A DNA stretch of 64,000 bases from Triplophysa rosa (taxonomy: Eukaryota; Chordata; Actinopteri; Cypriniformes; Nemacheilidae): NCBI RefSeq assembly GCF_024868665.1, contig NC_079904.1:6091807-6155806 (forward strand), in the 5' to 3' direction. Made by a program: the position numbers and the translations under genes. Of this stretch, positions 50,001-61,846 are shown one piece after another (positions within the stretch are counted from its first letter, which is position 1; the number at the start of each line of letters is the position of its first letter). A model generated the notes under the pieces. It did not search any database. It saw only the letters and a program-made list of their open reading frames with translations, and had not been told where the DNA came from.

Positions 50001-52999
50001 GCGGCACGCTTCTTTCTTGACTCATTAGGTTTGAATGGTGTTTCGAAAAAAGGAAACTGCAGAGCAGCTATTGTAATTGGATGGGGATGGCCCGGTGCGC
50101 TGATATTGAATTTGCAATTGATCTGTAAAAGGGTTAGAAAGTACATTAGAAAATGTTAAGATCTGAAGACAATTGGACAACATGCATTAAATCAGAGGCT
50201 ACAAAGGAATTATTTGAAATGTTTATACAAACTGTATAACATTGTGTCCACAAAATAAAAAGTTTCTAATATAGAATCCATTGTAGCTCATTGTGTATCA
50301 TCATAATGGCTGGTGTAAACAAAACTCTAAATCAGGGATTCCCAAAGTAGGGGTCGGGACCCCCGGGGCCGCGAGGGTGGGGTCGCAAGATGATTTCCAG
50401 AAATCTTTTTTTATTAGGAATAGCGTATTTAATCAATAAGTGTAACAAAATATTAGTTAAGTTAAAAATAAAACCATGCAAATAAAAAGCCATCAGTCTT
50501 TGGAATCTCCTCCCCCTCGATCGTGACCCCTGAGGTGATTACATCACATTAGCAACCGCATTAGGTTAGGTGCAGCAAGTCAATTTACAGCACCACGTTA
50601 AACATTACGATATGTGCACGCAAATGATTTTTCACGCTTTAAGTTTAGTATATTTTTATTTGTCGAAATGAAACGTTAGTTAATATCGACCAAAGACAAC
50701 GCAGGGAGGCCAGCGGAGGAGGGCAGAGAAGCGCTACAGTCAGAAAGGCCAGAAGAGGCTGGCGTTTGCATAAAGAGGACATCCATCAGCACTCGAATCA
50801 GTTTGATGAAATTTGACCATCTGTAGTAATAGTTCATGGTTTATGTATAAAAACTAGTAAAATAATAAGTTATATATAATGTTAGACTGTGTTATTTTGT
50901 GTTGTCAAAACACTCGTGCAGTGTGAGATTGACAGGTTATGGTGTCCAGAAAAACGAGTTTCACATCTTTAAAGTGATGGATTCCAATAGATGTGGAAAT
51001 CCCATTCCAGGAGCAAATAGTGTTAAATAATGTAGAATACAAAATTGTCCCGACACACATCAATTGCCTTTAATCGTGCAAAAGGTCTCAGACTTGTTTG
51101 CATGAACGGTGAACCTAGAATATGTGCATTTTTTATATCTGTGCATTAACATTTAATGTGACATGATATAATGTGAAGAAAAAAGATTTCTGGAATTCGA
51201 CCTAAAGGCATGTTCCCATCGCCATCCAAGTCCTTGCCAATTCAAATATACTGTATGTTTACATATACATCTCTGCTGTGCTAGGCTCAAGATTGCTTTC
51301 ACTATAGCAGACAGACTATAAGGCACTCACCAGTAGAGATAGTAGAAGAATGAGAGGACAAAGAAGGACATTTTGCACCAGGCTTCTTTTTGGCAGAATT
51401 TCAGAGTGTCTCCATTCATGACAGATGCCGGATCGTAGAGAAGCTCCTTGGTGTCGGTGGGGCTGTGGAAGTACCTGCCGAAGACGGGAAAAACAAGAGG
51501 CGGGTAGAACAAAGTCTGTTCCGTCCGCTTTCTTTGGGCTTCTGGAAATATAGCATGAGAGTGTGATTTAAACATGATCTGTTTTTGTTGTTGGTGATCA
51601 TCATTGGTGAAATCTGAGCTAATTATTCTTTATTTTCCCTATACATTTCACTTATTGACAGTTTAGTAGATTTTTGATAACAACTTAAGAAAATCTTCAG
51701 TGTTTTATTCTTCACTATTAGTCTACAGAAGACCGAGTGGGAAGATCTCATCTTATGAGAGTGATGGCAGTTATTCAGCACAGCTCTGAACGTTTTGTAA
51801 TAAACCCTAAAGGAAGATTTTACGTTCTACTGCAAAATGACTGAAGCTCATTTGATCCAGTTGTGATTTCTCAAGTTGTTTCACTGTGCCATGAAACATT
51901 GAGTCTGCTATTATTCATCTGGAAGAAATGAGAAAGACTAATGTACATAGACAAAATTAACTGGAAAATTCACTAAACGGTTGTGCTGCTTCAGCACACA
52001 ACATTTCTATTTAAAATGCAATAGTATTTCAGCGAAAAACAGTGCATCTTATTGAGTAAACACACCTTAAAGAAACATTTAAACCAAAAATGAAAATTCT
52101 GTCATTATTTACTCATCCTAGAGTTGTCCCAAATCTGTACAAATTTATTTGTTCTGATGAACACAGAGAAAGATATTCGGAAGAATGCTTGTAACAAAAC
52201 AGTTCTCCGCCACCATTGACTAACATAGTAGGAAAAATTACAATGATAGTCAAAAGTAGGGATGCACCGAAATGAAAATTCTTGGCCGAAGCCGAAGAAA
52301 AATGAAACACTTGGCCAAAGGCCGAATACCGTACACTGAACATGTTTTTTTTGCATTTCTTCTATTTATTTAGCTTTTATTTTTTTAACTATTGCATAAA
52401 CTGAATGGTCAAAATGTGCTTTTCATTATTTGTCTTGCTTTTCAATAAAATACAATATATCTTAAAATAAAATTGAGCGAAACAAAGTCAATTAACTCCC
52501 TTCATGAATAGCCTATATTAGGCCTATAACTGACTGCTAAAAGAATGTAATGTAAGTTACTCTGTACCCCTACAACAAAACACTTCATTAAAAAGTGTCA
52601 TTCAACATTAGGCCTATATGCTAAAAATACGAATAAAAGAAAACTGTTGGATTATTATAGGCTACATTTCAAAATGATTTAAAGAAAATAAACATCCAAT
52701 GCAAGCAATTCTGACTGATGCTGACTGACAACCATTTCAGTTCACGCCTCTCCTCCAAACTCTGCCCACAAAAGCCAGCTGTTCTCTCAGAAGGTGCACT
52801 CGTGGTCGGGATGCACAGGACATACTTTGACAAGTTGTTTAGTACAGGGAACTGAGTGCACGCGACCACTGTATGATGTCAAAGGATGTCGCGAGCGGCG
52901 AGGCTAACGTACTGTCAGACCGCCCGCTTCCTTCTGAAGTAAAGTTACCGACCAGTAAAAGACGAAATTTACTCCCGTGCGGCAAGTCCCGTGTTGTGG

Positions 53000-53051
<52 letters not shown>

Positions 53052-53056
53052 GCACG

Positions 53057-53102
<46 letters not shown>

Positions 53103-53517
53103 TGTTGGTAACAGAAAACCGTCCCCATTGACTTGCATTGGTTTTGTCAATGGGGACCAATGTTTTTTGGTTACCAACATTCTTCAAAATATCTTCTTTT
53201 GTGTTTTGCAGAAGAAAGAAAGTCATACAGGTTTGAAATGACAAGAGGGTGAGTAAATGATAGCAGAATTTTCATTTTTGGCTGAACTATCCCTTTAAAG
53301 AACAGGATGGCCCAGACAATTGTGATTTCTCAGGATATCTATTTCTGTTGTATCTGTCTGGTATGACACTTTAATAAGAGTTAAAGACTGGTTCAGATGC
53401 TCACCTCCATGTGTTGTAGAAGAGCAGAGGGATGTTCAGGCCTACAGTAAGCCACTCCTGAGCGCACAGGAACATGATACAGAAGAGTACATGGATGGAG
53501 TATTCTGGAAGCACCAA
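47032..53517 (-). CDS. cnih3: Cornichon family member 3, last three coding exons (5' part outside window)
   Basis: Small ER/plasma-membrane protein. Cornichons are cargo receptors for COPII export, and CNIH2/CNIH3 are AMPA-receptor auxiliary subunits. Exons in transcript order are 53517-53405, 51474-51331 and 47059-47032, all with AG acceptors and GT donors. They join in phase to 94 residues. The first exon gives [37 protein letters not shown]; the second [48 protein letters not shown]; the last CMIYTLVTS and stop. The conserved cornichon core and the C-terminal membrane segment are intact. CNIH3 is preferred over CNIH2 from the YDPASVMN / QKEAWCK wording and from synteny with lbr. About 65 N-terminal residues (usually three exons) are not found and should lie past 64000. 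Confidence 0.93.
47118..47468 (+). mobile_element. Interspersed repeat, TTAAGGTCCAG family, copy 2, in last cnih3 intron
   Basis: Same order of blocks as 31257-31609 and same orientation. It starts TTAAGGTCCAGTGTATGAAA. It lies only about 60 bases from the acceptor of the final cnih3 exon, and its right end is less complete than copy 1. Confidence 0.7.
48160..48337. mobile_element. Harbinger-like MITE with TTA target duplication
   Basis: 178 bp with termini CACCGTGTCTAC and GTAGACATGGTG (one mismatch when paired). TTA is duplicated at 48157-48159 and 48338-48340, the 3-bp TWA duplication of the PIF/Harbinger superfamily. CpG-rich interior, no coding sequence. Removing it restores the host MITE order. 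Confidence 0.8.
48363..48830. mobile_element. hAT-like transposon with 8-bp TSD
   Basis: 468 bp with termini TAGGGATGTAACGATTCAC and GTGAATCGTTACATCCCTA allowing a few extra bases. Flanked by CACAAGGG (48355-48362) and CATAAGGG (48831-48838), an 8-bp duplication with one substitution. The interior has many ATCGTGA / CGATTCA words, and no transposase codons were recognised. Confidence 0.88.
48887..51330. other. cnih3 last intron, remaining sequence
   Basis: No exon. Around 50335-50395 the words GGGATTCCCAAAGTAGGGG and GGTCGGGACCCCCGGGG resemble one end of a Charlie-type hAT element, but the other end was not found. A - strand open frame at 49847-50146 is unsupported. Confidence 0.4.
52066..52256. 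mobile_element. TTAA-type MITE left half, with hAT-like fragment following
   Basis: Left half of the subfamily also found at 62966: CCAAAAATGAAAATTCTGTC, AACACAGAGAAAGATATTC, GAAGAATGCTTGTAA. It breaks at TAGTCAAAAG, where TAGGGATGCACCGAAATGAA begins at 52257. That is the left end of another hAT-type repeat whose right end is not visible nearby. Lies in a cnih3 intron. Confidence 0.7.
52999..53096 (+). repeat. (TA)n(CA)n compound microsatellite in cnih3 intron
   Basis: TA repeats 52999-53014, then CA repeats to 53096, interrupted by a CGCA block at about 53047-53062. Histidine/threonine- or valine/cysteine-rich open frames here are artefacts. Confidence 0.97.
53099..53299. mobile_element. 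TTAA-type MITE right half in cnih3 intron
   Basis: Contains TTGGTTACCAACATTCTTC, AAATATCTTCTTTTGTGTTT, GGGTGAGTAAATGATAGCAG and the terminus GGCTGAACTATCCCTTTAA. It begins directly after the CA microsatellite and ends about 100 bases from the cnih3 exon at 53405. Confidence 0.85.
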
Positions 53518-53680
53518 CTGTACAAAGAATAGAGAAGTAAATCAGATATTTCTTTCACATTGGGAATAATAGGATTAACCATGTGACTCAAATTTAGGTT
53601 TGATTTGTTGGAGTAGATTTTTGTTATCTTTACTGCACTTGGTTCATTCTCAAGAAAGAACATTGATGTGTTATATGACT

Positions 53681-53928
53681 GCTGTCCTTCGAAACCCCTT
53701 AGCTCCATATTTCATGATTTTTATTTTTTGTCATGTTATTAGTCAACCTTTATGTTTGTCACTTATATTGGCAAATATCTAACCAATATAAACTATTATA
53801 ACTAAAATATAAAGTTCCTGTCAACTTTGACAACACATTATGTAATCATTTAAAATGTAGGTCAACAGTGTTTTTTCCATTTCATGAAAAACAGCGAATT
53901 TGGACATACAAGGTTTCAGAAGGACAGC
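53681..53928. mobile_element. Fold-back element, GCTGTCCTT family, copy 2
   Basis: Ends GCTGTCCTTCGAAACC and GGTTTCAGAAGGACAGC. The interior carries GTCAACTTTGACAACAC and TTTTTTCCATTTCATGAAAA in the orientation opposite to copy 1 at 20162-20401. No coding capacity. Confidence 0.7.
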
Positions 53929-55899
53929 GATCAGTAAAATATTACATTGCATTGCTTCTATGTCATTTACATGTGTGCTGATTTTTTAAAGGGAAAGTGC
54001 TCCGTTTATTGGTAACCAATTATTGGTCAAAATATTTAATAAAGAACTTGAGGTGCACATATATATTGGGCAATAATCTGTAAAAAAGCAATTTTTCACA
54101 CTTTTGGTCGATAGTTTAAAAACAGACGATGATCGGGCCGATATATCCTGTCAATCGAAAGAGGACAGAAAAAAGGGAAGAATTAGTGCTCTGTATATAG
54201 AAAATGTTAGGAAACATCACCAGTTTGATATTCAATATTATTAGTTATTACATGAATTAATAACATTCAGAAAAAAAAAGAAAAAAAACTTCAATCTTCA
54301 GAATCGGCATCGGCAGATATCACTCTGTATAATCGGCTATCGGTGGAGAAATTTAGTATCGGTGCATCTCTATAAGAACAAATAAGAGTTAAAGGGATGT
54401 CTTGAAAAGTTAAATAAGATGGCCGTTTTAATATTGTGGAATTCTGCCGGCACAGATTTTGTGTGGACCTATGCATAAAATCAAGAGTTTCAATGAAATG
54501 TTCTTCTTGACACAGACTACTTGATTAAAAGCAGTAAATGTTTGGAGAACAAGTCTGATGACTACAGTTAACATTGAGGACACGTGTTTTTAGGTCGTAT
54601 TAGTTCACCTTCAGCTGAGGAAGAACAGGACAATTTTTGGCATCACTGCTGTGCCAGTTTGCTGCAAATGGACAAGAAAGGGGAAACTTAGGGCAGATAC
54701 TCAAGTTGCTGTACTTGATTTTACTGTGACTGACAGTTTTTTTCTAATGCCTGTTCCCTGTGGTATTTGCTTGGCAGGACAGTCCAACAAAGTTACAATG
54801 TATCTTGAAGCATTGAATGCATTGAAGTGGTGGAAGATACAAGCACAAGCATTATTAGTAAGAGTTATTATAAGAGTTATTTAATAAAAATAGGTAGACA
54901 CTGTTGTGTAAAGGCCTTGATTTGTCAAGATAAGGTAAAATGGGTTTTCGAAGGCACTATCTAATACAGTATATAACCATTAAATCCAGTTTATTCATGA
55001 TACAAACTGAGGGCTTACTTCTATGAAAAGGCTAATAGAAGACATTTATCATTGAAGTCACTATCCTAAGGCACAAACCTTTCCTGTGGAGGCCTTTCAA
55101 CAGACGAAACCAAATGTGGCTCAGGTCAGCCTTGTAAAAGAGCTCATTAATGTGTGACCTGTCCTGACTATTCACCCTTTTTGATTCCAAAAAAAGTCTA
55201 AAAATACCCCACCCCCTTTACAAAAATACCTGGTATATAAAAATGTTCTGGACTAATTCCTCTTTTTGTGTCACATCCTCCTCTTCATAACAAGGGAGAT
55301 ATTAAACAAATTCAAAAATGTACAGTAATGAAAGACTTCAACATATTTTAGCCTGAAGTTATAGAAGCTATAAAAAGTTACAAAGAAGCTTCTCTAAGTT
55401 TATCTCTTGGCTTATGGCAAATGCTGATGGGTATTTTTTCAAAATTTAAGTTGAATTGTGAAGTGCTATTGGCATACTTAAAGTTTCTCTTCTCAAACTT
55501 TAAGTAAGTAAATCCTAATTTTTCTTTTAAGAACAAGTTATCTTCTTGCCATGGTAAATTTAAGCCACTGGCTCTGTTCTGCTTCGCTACTCTAACCGTA
55601 AAACCCTGAAAGTGAATGATGAGACTCTGCAAGGCATGCAAATAGTTCCAATTAACTCGAAAATACATGAACAATAGCAAACATAAACATTGAGTAAAAT
55701 ACATTTTTATTAGACAACGGTAATTGATTTATAAGTAATGAGTTCATTTAAGAAAAATTCTCACTTCGATCAATGTTCTATTGAGCTCACCGCAATGCAT
55801 TCTGGGATTGCACTCATGTAGAATTTAGCTAACATGAGCTATCTGAGGTGTACAGTACTTTTACTCTCAAGTAAAATATATATATATATATTTTTAGCG
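53929..55899. other. Probable cnih3 intron, with hAT end fragment
   Basis: No exon seen. The segment 54294-54372 ends TATCGGTGCATCTCTA and contains GAATCGGCATCGGCAGATAT, the right end of a hAT-type repeat. The remainder shows no recognisable feature. Confidence 0.4.
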
Positions 55900-55904
55900 T
55901 TTTT

Positions 55905-56036
55905 GCTTTTATTTGTATAGTTCAGTGAGAGAGAGGACAGGAAGCGAAGCTGGAGAGAGAAGGGGTGGAATCGGGAAAGGACCACGAGACGGGAATCGAA
56001 CCCAGGTCGCCCAAAGCCCACAAGGCTATCGGCTCC
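55905..56036 (-). mobile_element. tRNA-derived SINE (reverse)
   Basis: On the - strand the sequence has a tRNA-like head with a B-box-type GGGTTCGATTCCCGT word, then a body (rc of CAGTGAGAGAGAGGACAGGAA) and an A/T-rich tail near 55880-55915. No intact cloverleaf, so it is not a functional tRNA gene. Confidence 0.6.
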
Positions 56037-56295
56037 TTCAAGTACATTTTAAGATACCTACTTTACCAAAATGTTTTTACTTTGGAAAAAAAATCTTGAC
56101 TACAACATTATAAAGCTTAATATCATACTTTTTATTCCACTACAATTCATAAATACATGTTGATATTTTACCTTTAATACTCAAGCCTAAACTATAAATA
56201 TAGTCATTTCTATAAGTATTTTTGTTCATATATTTTACTGCTCAGAAAGTACTAGATTTAATATACTTAAATATTAAAGGTAAAAACATGTAAAA

Positions 56296-56495
56296 TGTAT
56301 TTAAAGGAAAAGTTGAACACAAAAGATGTTTTAAAGAATGAAGGAAAGCAAACAGTTCTGGGGCACTTTTGACTACTATTGCAATTTTCCAGTTCAATGG
56401 TGGCCGAGAACTGTTTGGTTACAAGCATTCTTCCAAATATCTTTCTCTGTTTTCATCAAAACAAAGAAACTTATACAGATAAGAAACAACTAGAG
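56296..56495. mobile_element. TTAA-type MITE, internally deleted, cut by a hAT insertion
   Basis: TTAAAGGAAAAGTTGAACAC then, after a deletion, the centre GTTCTGGGGCACTTTTGACT and GGTTACAAGCATTCTTCC. It ends AAGAAACAACTAGAG where TAGGGCTGTCAAACG starts at 56496. Confidence 0.65.
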
Positions 56496-56796
56496 TAGGG
56501 CTGTCAAACGATTAATCGCATCCAGAGTAAAAGTTTGTGTTTACATATATGTCTACGTACTGTGCATATTAATTTTGTATTTATAAACACAAAAATATAT
56601 ACTTACATGTGTATATATAGTGGAAATATTTGTATGTATTTATTTATATTTACAATTTTTTAATTATATTTCAAATAAAATTATATATACATGTATATTT
56701 TATATTTGTCTTAAATATATGCATGTATGGTATGTGTTTATAAACACAAAATTAATATGCACAGTTCACAGACATATATTATGTAAACAAAAAGTA
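56496..56796. mobile_element. hAT-like fold-back repeat, TAGGGCTGTCAAACG family, 3'-truncated
   Basis: Starts TAGGGCTGTCAAACGATTAA. Internal arms 56531-56590 and 56738-56795 are inverted copies (TGCATATTAATTTTGT / ACAAAATTAATATGCA). The expected right terminus (ending in CAGCCCTA) is missing. Confidence 0.7.
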
Positions 56797-59442
56797 CTTC
56801 CTTAAAATACTAACTCCATAAACAGATCAGATTTGGGAAATGCAGAATAATCTTTAAGTGCACACTGGCGGCTGGAACAGGAGGGACCCATCTGAAATCA
56901 GTCAATCTGTTAGACTTCAGGGCTTCTAAACATCTAAATAACTTCAGGCATAATAATCTGTCCTTCATTTCGCAAGCACTTATTAACAAACAAAACAAGA
57001 AATTGCAGGAGAGTTTTAAACTACATGTTTATAGAAAAATTTCGATATAATATATAATTTCATGATATGGGACCCTCTCTGTAAAATTCAGGATGAAGTC
57101 TCAACCTAATTATAAAGTAATGAGCATCAAAGTTCGATTTCAATCATTAACATTGCTTTAGTCAGTATTAAAGATATCAAAGTTATATTTACAGAATGTT
57201 CTTTACATGATTTTATGTATAAAACAGTAAATCAGAAAAGAAGACTTTAGCTGGGTTTTCATAGCAGTGTCACATACTGTGTATAAAACCATACTGTACA
57301 ACAACACTCTTGCTCATTTGATTTTGCTTTAATGCATATTAATGCCATTAAAGATGGTCTTCAGTATTTCTCTAAGCTGGAACAACACATTTCCCTTAAA
57401 ATGTGAGCAAAATATTTCTTTCAGATCTGACATCTTTATGTATGAGTTTAAAATCCTTTTTATGTCAGTCATACACTTGAAGCCACTTTGTCCCATGCCA
57501 TTGTTATATCTATACATTAATTATGGGGGTTGTGGCCAAGGACTGCTCAGAGCTTTGAGAGATTTTAAAGTGTAACTGTTAAAGAACAAGAGCTAGAAAC
57601 AGCCTCTTCAGAGTTATGTCACCTAATGAGGTCTACTGCGGCTGAGTGGTTTGGTGGAGTGTCCTTAACATCCCCATTCTCTCTCTCTCTCTCTCTCTCT
57701 CACCCTCTGTTCCTATCACATTCTCGCCAGTCTGCCACCGCAGGTTTCTTCAATTAACACTACTTAGGACTAATGACAGGACGGGGCCCATTATGTTCAT
57801 GCCCCACCATTAGCGCAGAGCGGACCAGAGCAGGAATCAAGTCTGTAATGAGGGAAAGTGTCATCACTATGTATATAATAAGAACAGAGATGTAAAGGGA
57901 ATAGCATAACGCACAGTGGGCTGGAGGTGTCAATACCGTTAGATGTATTAACATTTATTGTGTTAGAAAGTGACCACAAGAAGAATTAAATATGAAAATA
58001 ATTAAAAAAGTGCTATAAAATGAAATTGTAAATAATTTAAGTTCATTATTATTGGTATGTTATGTACTTGGTAGTATAATGTGTCACCGGTGAACATGAC
58101 ATGAGGTAATTGACAAGAGGAGACGTGGCTTTGGAGAGAGGGTTGGACAATAATAATTCTGTACTTTTTGTTTGCTATATTTTTAAGCAACCATCTGTCC
58201 AGGGGCTATCTACGCTGGTTTAGCACAGCGCTGCGTATATTCAAATGAGTCATTCTTATTCTTTTTTGCACAAAAACGGCTCTTCAATTATTCACAAAAG
58301 TCCTTAAAATCGTTAATGGTTTACATAATTCATTTTGTAAATCAGGTGCTCGATTTATTCAAATGACGTGATTAAGAAATGAAAACTCAAATATACTCAA
58401 ATATACTAAGACCCAAATAAACTACATGTAGTTTAAAACCCACTAAAAGTTTGAAACACACACATGAACCATAAATTAATGAAAACCCTCAAAAATCTTT
58501 TTATCCGTATTACAATGACAAATCTGTCTGCAGCTCTCAGATTAGCAGCAGCAAAAATGTTCTCGGCCTCTGCAGATCAAAAGAACCGCTGGTCTCCAAT
58601 TACTGTCTTTCTCTTTCAATAGCAGCTAATAATTAACTGCAGCAAAGAATTATACATATTTTCTCTTTAAAGAACACCTATCCCCATGAGACAGCATAGC
58701 ATATGCACTGGCTCCCCATTACGCTATTCAAGATTTACATTCACACATGTGAGGTAGGATGCCGTGGCTGAAATGAACATTAGAAACGAATTTACTTTTA
58801 AAGGCTGAAAAGGTCAAGATATTTAGCATATTCAAAATGAAGCAGGGTCCCATGCTGACATCACAACAATTCCTAGCAGTAATACTATAATATATGATAT
58901 GCTAAGAAAAAGGTCATTTATTTCTGTACGAGTTCCCAGAATGGATAAAAAATATATACAGTTCAGTTTGGAAACACTTACTTTTATATTTTTATTTTTT
59001 CCACCTTTTAGAATATAAGTAAACTCTTCAAAACTATAGAATAGCAAAATTCAAACTGTGGAAATTAATCAAAACTATGCATGTTAAATTTCAGCATATT
59101 CAACGTGGCAACCATTTAACTAAAATTTGCAAAATCGTTCTCTTGGCATTTTATCATTCAGCTAATTGATGTCTCACTCTGGGTGTCCGTTTTTTGAGTT
59201 CCCATCTATTCAGAGCTGTTATTGGCTGCTTTTTCATCATTATTTGGTCCAAGTCATCCATTAAAAATATTTTATTTTGTTCTAAAGCAAGAAATTGATA
59301 TGTTGGCACATGTTTTTGTCTACAAACGTAATTACAAACATTGAAGTGTAAACCTTGAGATAAAAAGACTGTTAAGCGTTTCTAAACTTTTAACCGCTAC
59401 TGTCATTGTGTTTTTTTGTGGTAGTACAGTTACAATGCATTC
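56797..59442. other. Probable cnih3 intron, nothing recognised
   Basis: No exon or named repeat apart from a (CT)n tract at 57678-57700. Short open frames at 57342-57575 and 57760-57979 lack recognisable content. Confidence 0.35.
57678..57700 (+). repeat. (CT)n microsatellite
   Basis: About 11 uninterrupted CT units. Confidence 0.95.
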
Positions 59443-60259
59443 AAGGCCTTTTCACACCAAGAATGATAACTATAAAGATAACTATAGTTGTAAAAATTAT
59501 TTTACATTTAAAACTACAGCACAAGAATAATGATAAGAATACAGGGGAACAATATCATTGGGATCACTTTCAGAAAGTTTTTTTACTGAGCTGATGACCC
59601 ATGACACTGAAACAAAAATAACATTTTCATTTAAAGGTGCAGTTTGTAACAATTTTGCAGTAAAATATCCAAAAACCACTAGGCTAATGTTATATATTTT
59701 GTTCAGCTGAGTACTTACAATATCTCAAATGTTTCCAACTACTTGTAAATCGTGAAAAAAATCGCCATTCTAAACAGTGACACGGGGCTGTGCAGTCGCC
59801 GGTCAATGGCGTCATATCCGTGTTACCCTTTGTTACCGCCTTTACTGACGTAGAAACCGCATGACAACAGTGTCGTGGACAAATGCGGAAGTAGTGCCTA
59901 GCGTCACTTATTTATAGACCACAATTATTCGCGACATTTATAAAACTTAACCTCATCCGCTAACATGATTTCTCTTTCCCGTCTGATTGATGGCCATCAG
60001 CGGTGGAGTTGAAGACAACAGATCCCATCATTCCACGCTCCTTCACAGCGTCATCAAGCTACGGCATTATTGTAGTTTTGATCGTGCGCCCTCTAGCGGC
60101 GGTTTTTTACAAACGGTAGCTTTAAAGTGCTTGCACATTTAAAATGTGCAGCAGGGGCATTATAAAATAAAAAATAAAACATAATCATCTGTTGGTAATT
60201 TAGTTATTGTTCTAGTTATCTTTATACAGTAGTTATCGTTTTGGTGTGAAAGGGCCTTT
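59443..60259. mobile_element. DNA transposon with AAGGCCTTTTCACACC termini, interrupted
   Basis: Left end AAGGCCTTTTCACACCAAGA followed by ATGATAACTATAAAGATAAC. The right end is inverted: AGTTATCTTTATACAGTAGT then GGTGTGAAAGGGCCTTT. A second element occupies 59630-60126. No transposase recognised, and no clear duplication at the outer borders. Confidence 0.75.
59630..60126. mobile_element. Nested TTAA-flanked element, GGTGCAGTTTGTAAC family
   Basis: Termini TTTAAAGGTGCAGTTTGTAA and TTACAAACGGTAGCTTTAAA. The interior is CpG-rich, including GCGCCCTCTAGCGGCGG and TGACGTAGAAACCGCATGAC. Resembles a widespread fish repeat that I cannot name; no coding capacity. Confidence 0.65.
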
Positions 60260-61137
60260 AAACTTTCTTGAAACCATTTATAGAATATACAATACAAGCG
60301 TACAATACAATAATATGGGATTGTACTGTACAATTGATGAATAATAACTATCCTTAAAATTAAAAAAATCTAACACTGACTAAAAGTAAAAGTTTTATGA
60401 CAAACATGCAAATGAAATCAGGCGTTGGTTAAGAGACAATGGCACCAGGCTGGAAGGGTTACACTAACTGAAAGTTACAGTAGAACACAGATTTTTTAAG
60501 GCCAGAGTTAATTATACCATAGAGCGGCAGTACCGCCACACCTCTGATGAGTGCACATTGTCCCACAGTGCCGTGACAGTCTAATAGCCTGCTGCCCTCT
60601 GCACACCCATGTCTCACACCTAACAAGATGCACACAGAGACAAGATACTGTCTGATTACCACTCAGATGTTGCTATTTTTAAAAGCCACAAAGGAGAATG
60701 CTCTTTTCATTCCCTGCAGAGAGAAAGATGACTAAATAGCCTTTGAACATAAGGCTTTCCTTTCAGAGAAATGCGCTGTGAAAATTTCACAGCTCTGTTA
60801 GCGGAACCAATGGCGTAACTTTGTGGGTGGGACTATCTGTTTGGCAGACTAATGGCAGATGGAGTGTTCAGTAAACTTGATATATTTATATACAATATTT
60901 TAGAAGTTCTCTTTGTTGTGACACTACTGCCACAGATCGATGATTTTATTATAGTAAAAAAAGTGTAATTAAACTTTTTGTTGGTGGATTCATTACCATT
61001 TGTATAACCATAAAATCATACAAAAACCATAGGTAAAAACAATGGCTACTATAGTGAGACCATGATATCTTTGTGGATTCTATGATTTAACAACAAATGA
61101 AGTAAAAAAACTGTTGGTTACTATAGTTAAACCATGG
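60260..61137. other. Probable cnih3 intron, nothing recognised
   Basis: No exon, RNA gene or named repeat identified. Confidence 0.35.
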
Positions 61138-61846
61138 TTAAAGGGATACTTCAGGCTTGAATCCAAATTTCCCCATGTTTTACTTAGTGAATGTGACTTT
61201 CTTCTTGAAGAATAATGCAGTCAGAGTTATAATCAATAAAAGAATGGCTCGACAAGGCTCCGTGGTCTTAACAAAGGTCTTCTGAAGCGAATCGATGTGT
61301 TTGTTTAAGGGAAATATCCATATTGACAACGTTATTAACGATAATGTCCAACATGCGCTCCAGGCGAACGAGAGGCTTGTTTTTCCGCTAAATGATGGTG
61401 ACGAAAGCGCCCGCCCAGAGGTGGCGGTGTTTCTATTGGTTGAAAATGAAAAATGCTGTGTTCGTCACAGGAACTTACGACACGCCTGCGTCATTTGCCG
61501 GAAAAACAAGCCTCTCGTTCGCCTGCAGCGGATGTTTGACATTATCGTTAATAGCGTTGTCAATATGGATATTTCTCTTAAACAAACGCATCGATTCGCT
61601 TCAGAAGACCTTTGTTAAGACCACGGAGCCGTGTCGAGCCGTTCTTTGATCGATGGATGCACTTTTTGGAGCTTCAAAAAATTGCCCCCCATTCACTCCC
61701 ATTCTACCGCTTGGAAGTAAAAGTATACGTGGTATTATAACTCCGACTGCATCATTCTTCAAGAAGAAAGTCACATTCATTTAGGATGCCTTGAGGGTAA
61801 GTAAAACATGGGGAAATTTTGATTCAAGCCTGAAGCATCCCTTTAA
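61138..61846. mobile_element. Giant fold-back element, about 0.7 kb, TTAA borders
   Basis: Left arm TTAAAGGGATACTTCAGGCT, TCCCCATGTTTTACTTAGTG; the right arm is its reverse complement, ending AAGCCTGAAGCATCCCTTTAA. The inner region is also palindromic: CTGAAGCGAATCGATGTGTT (61282 on) pairs with AAACGCATCGATTCGCTTCA, and GGCGAACGAGAGGCTTGTTT with AAACAAGCCTCTCGTTCGCC. Nearly the whole unit could fold into one hairpin. The two overlapping open frames inside (61295-61649) are consequences of this symmetry. Confidence 0.88.

Noticed and set aside
52839..53244. Four overlapping open frames over a CA repeat
   Set aside because: Low-complexity translation of the microsatellite and flanking MITE.
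61295..61649. Two overlapping open frames suggesting a small protein
   Set aside because: They lie within a near-perfect palindrome and mirror each other; explained by the repeat.
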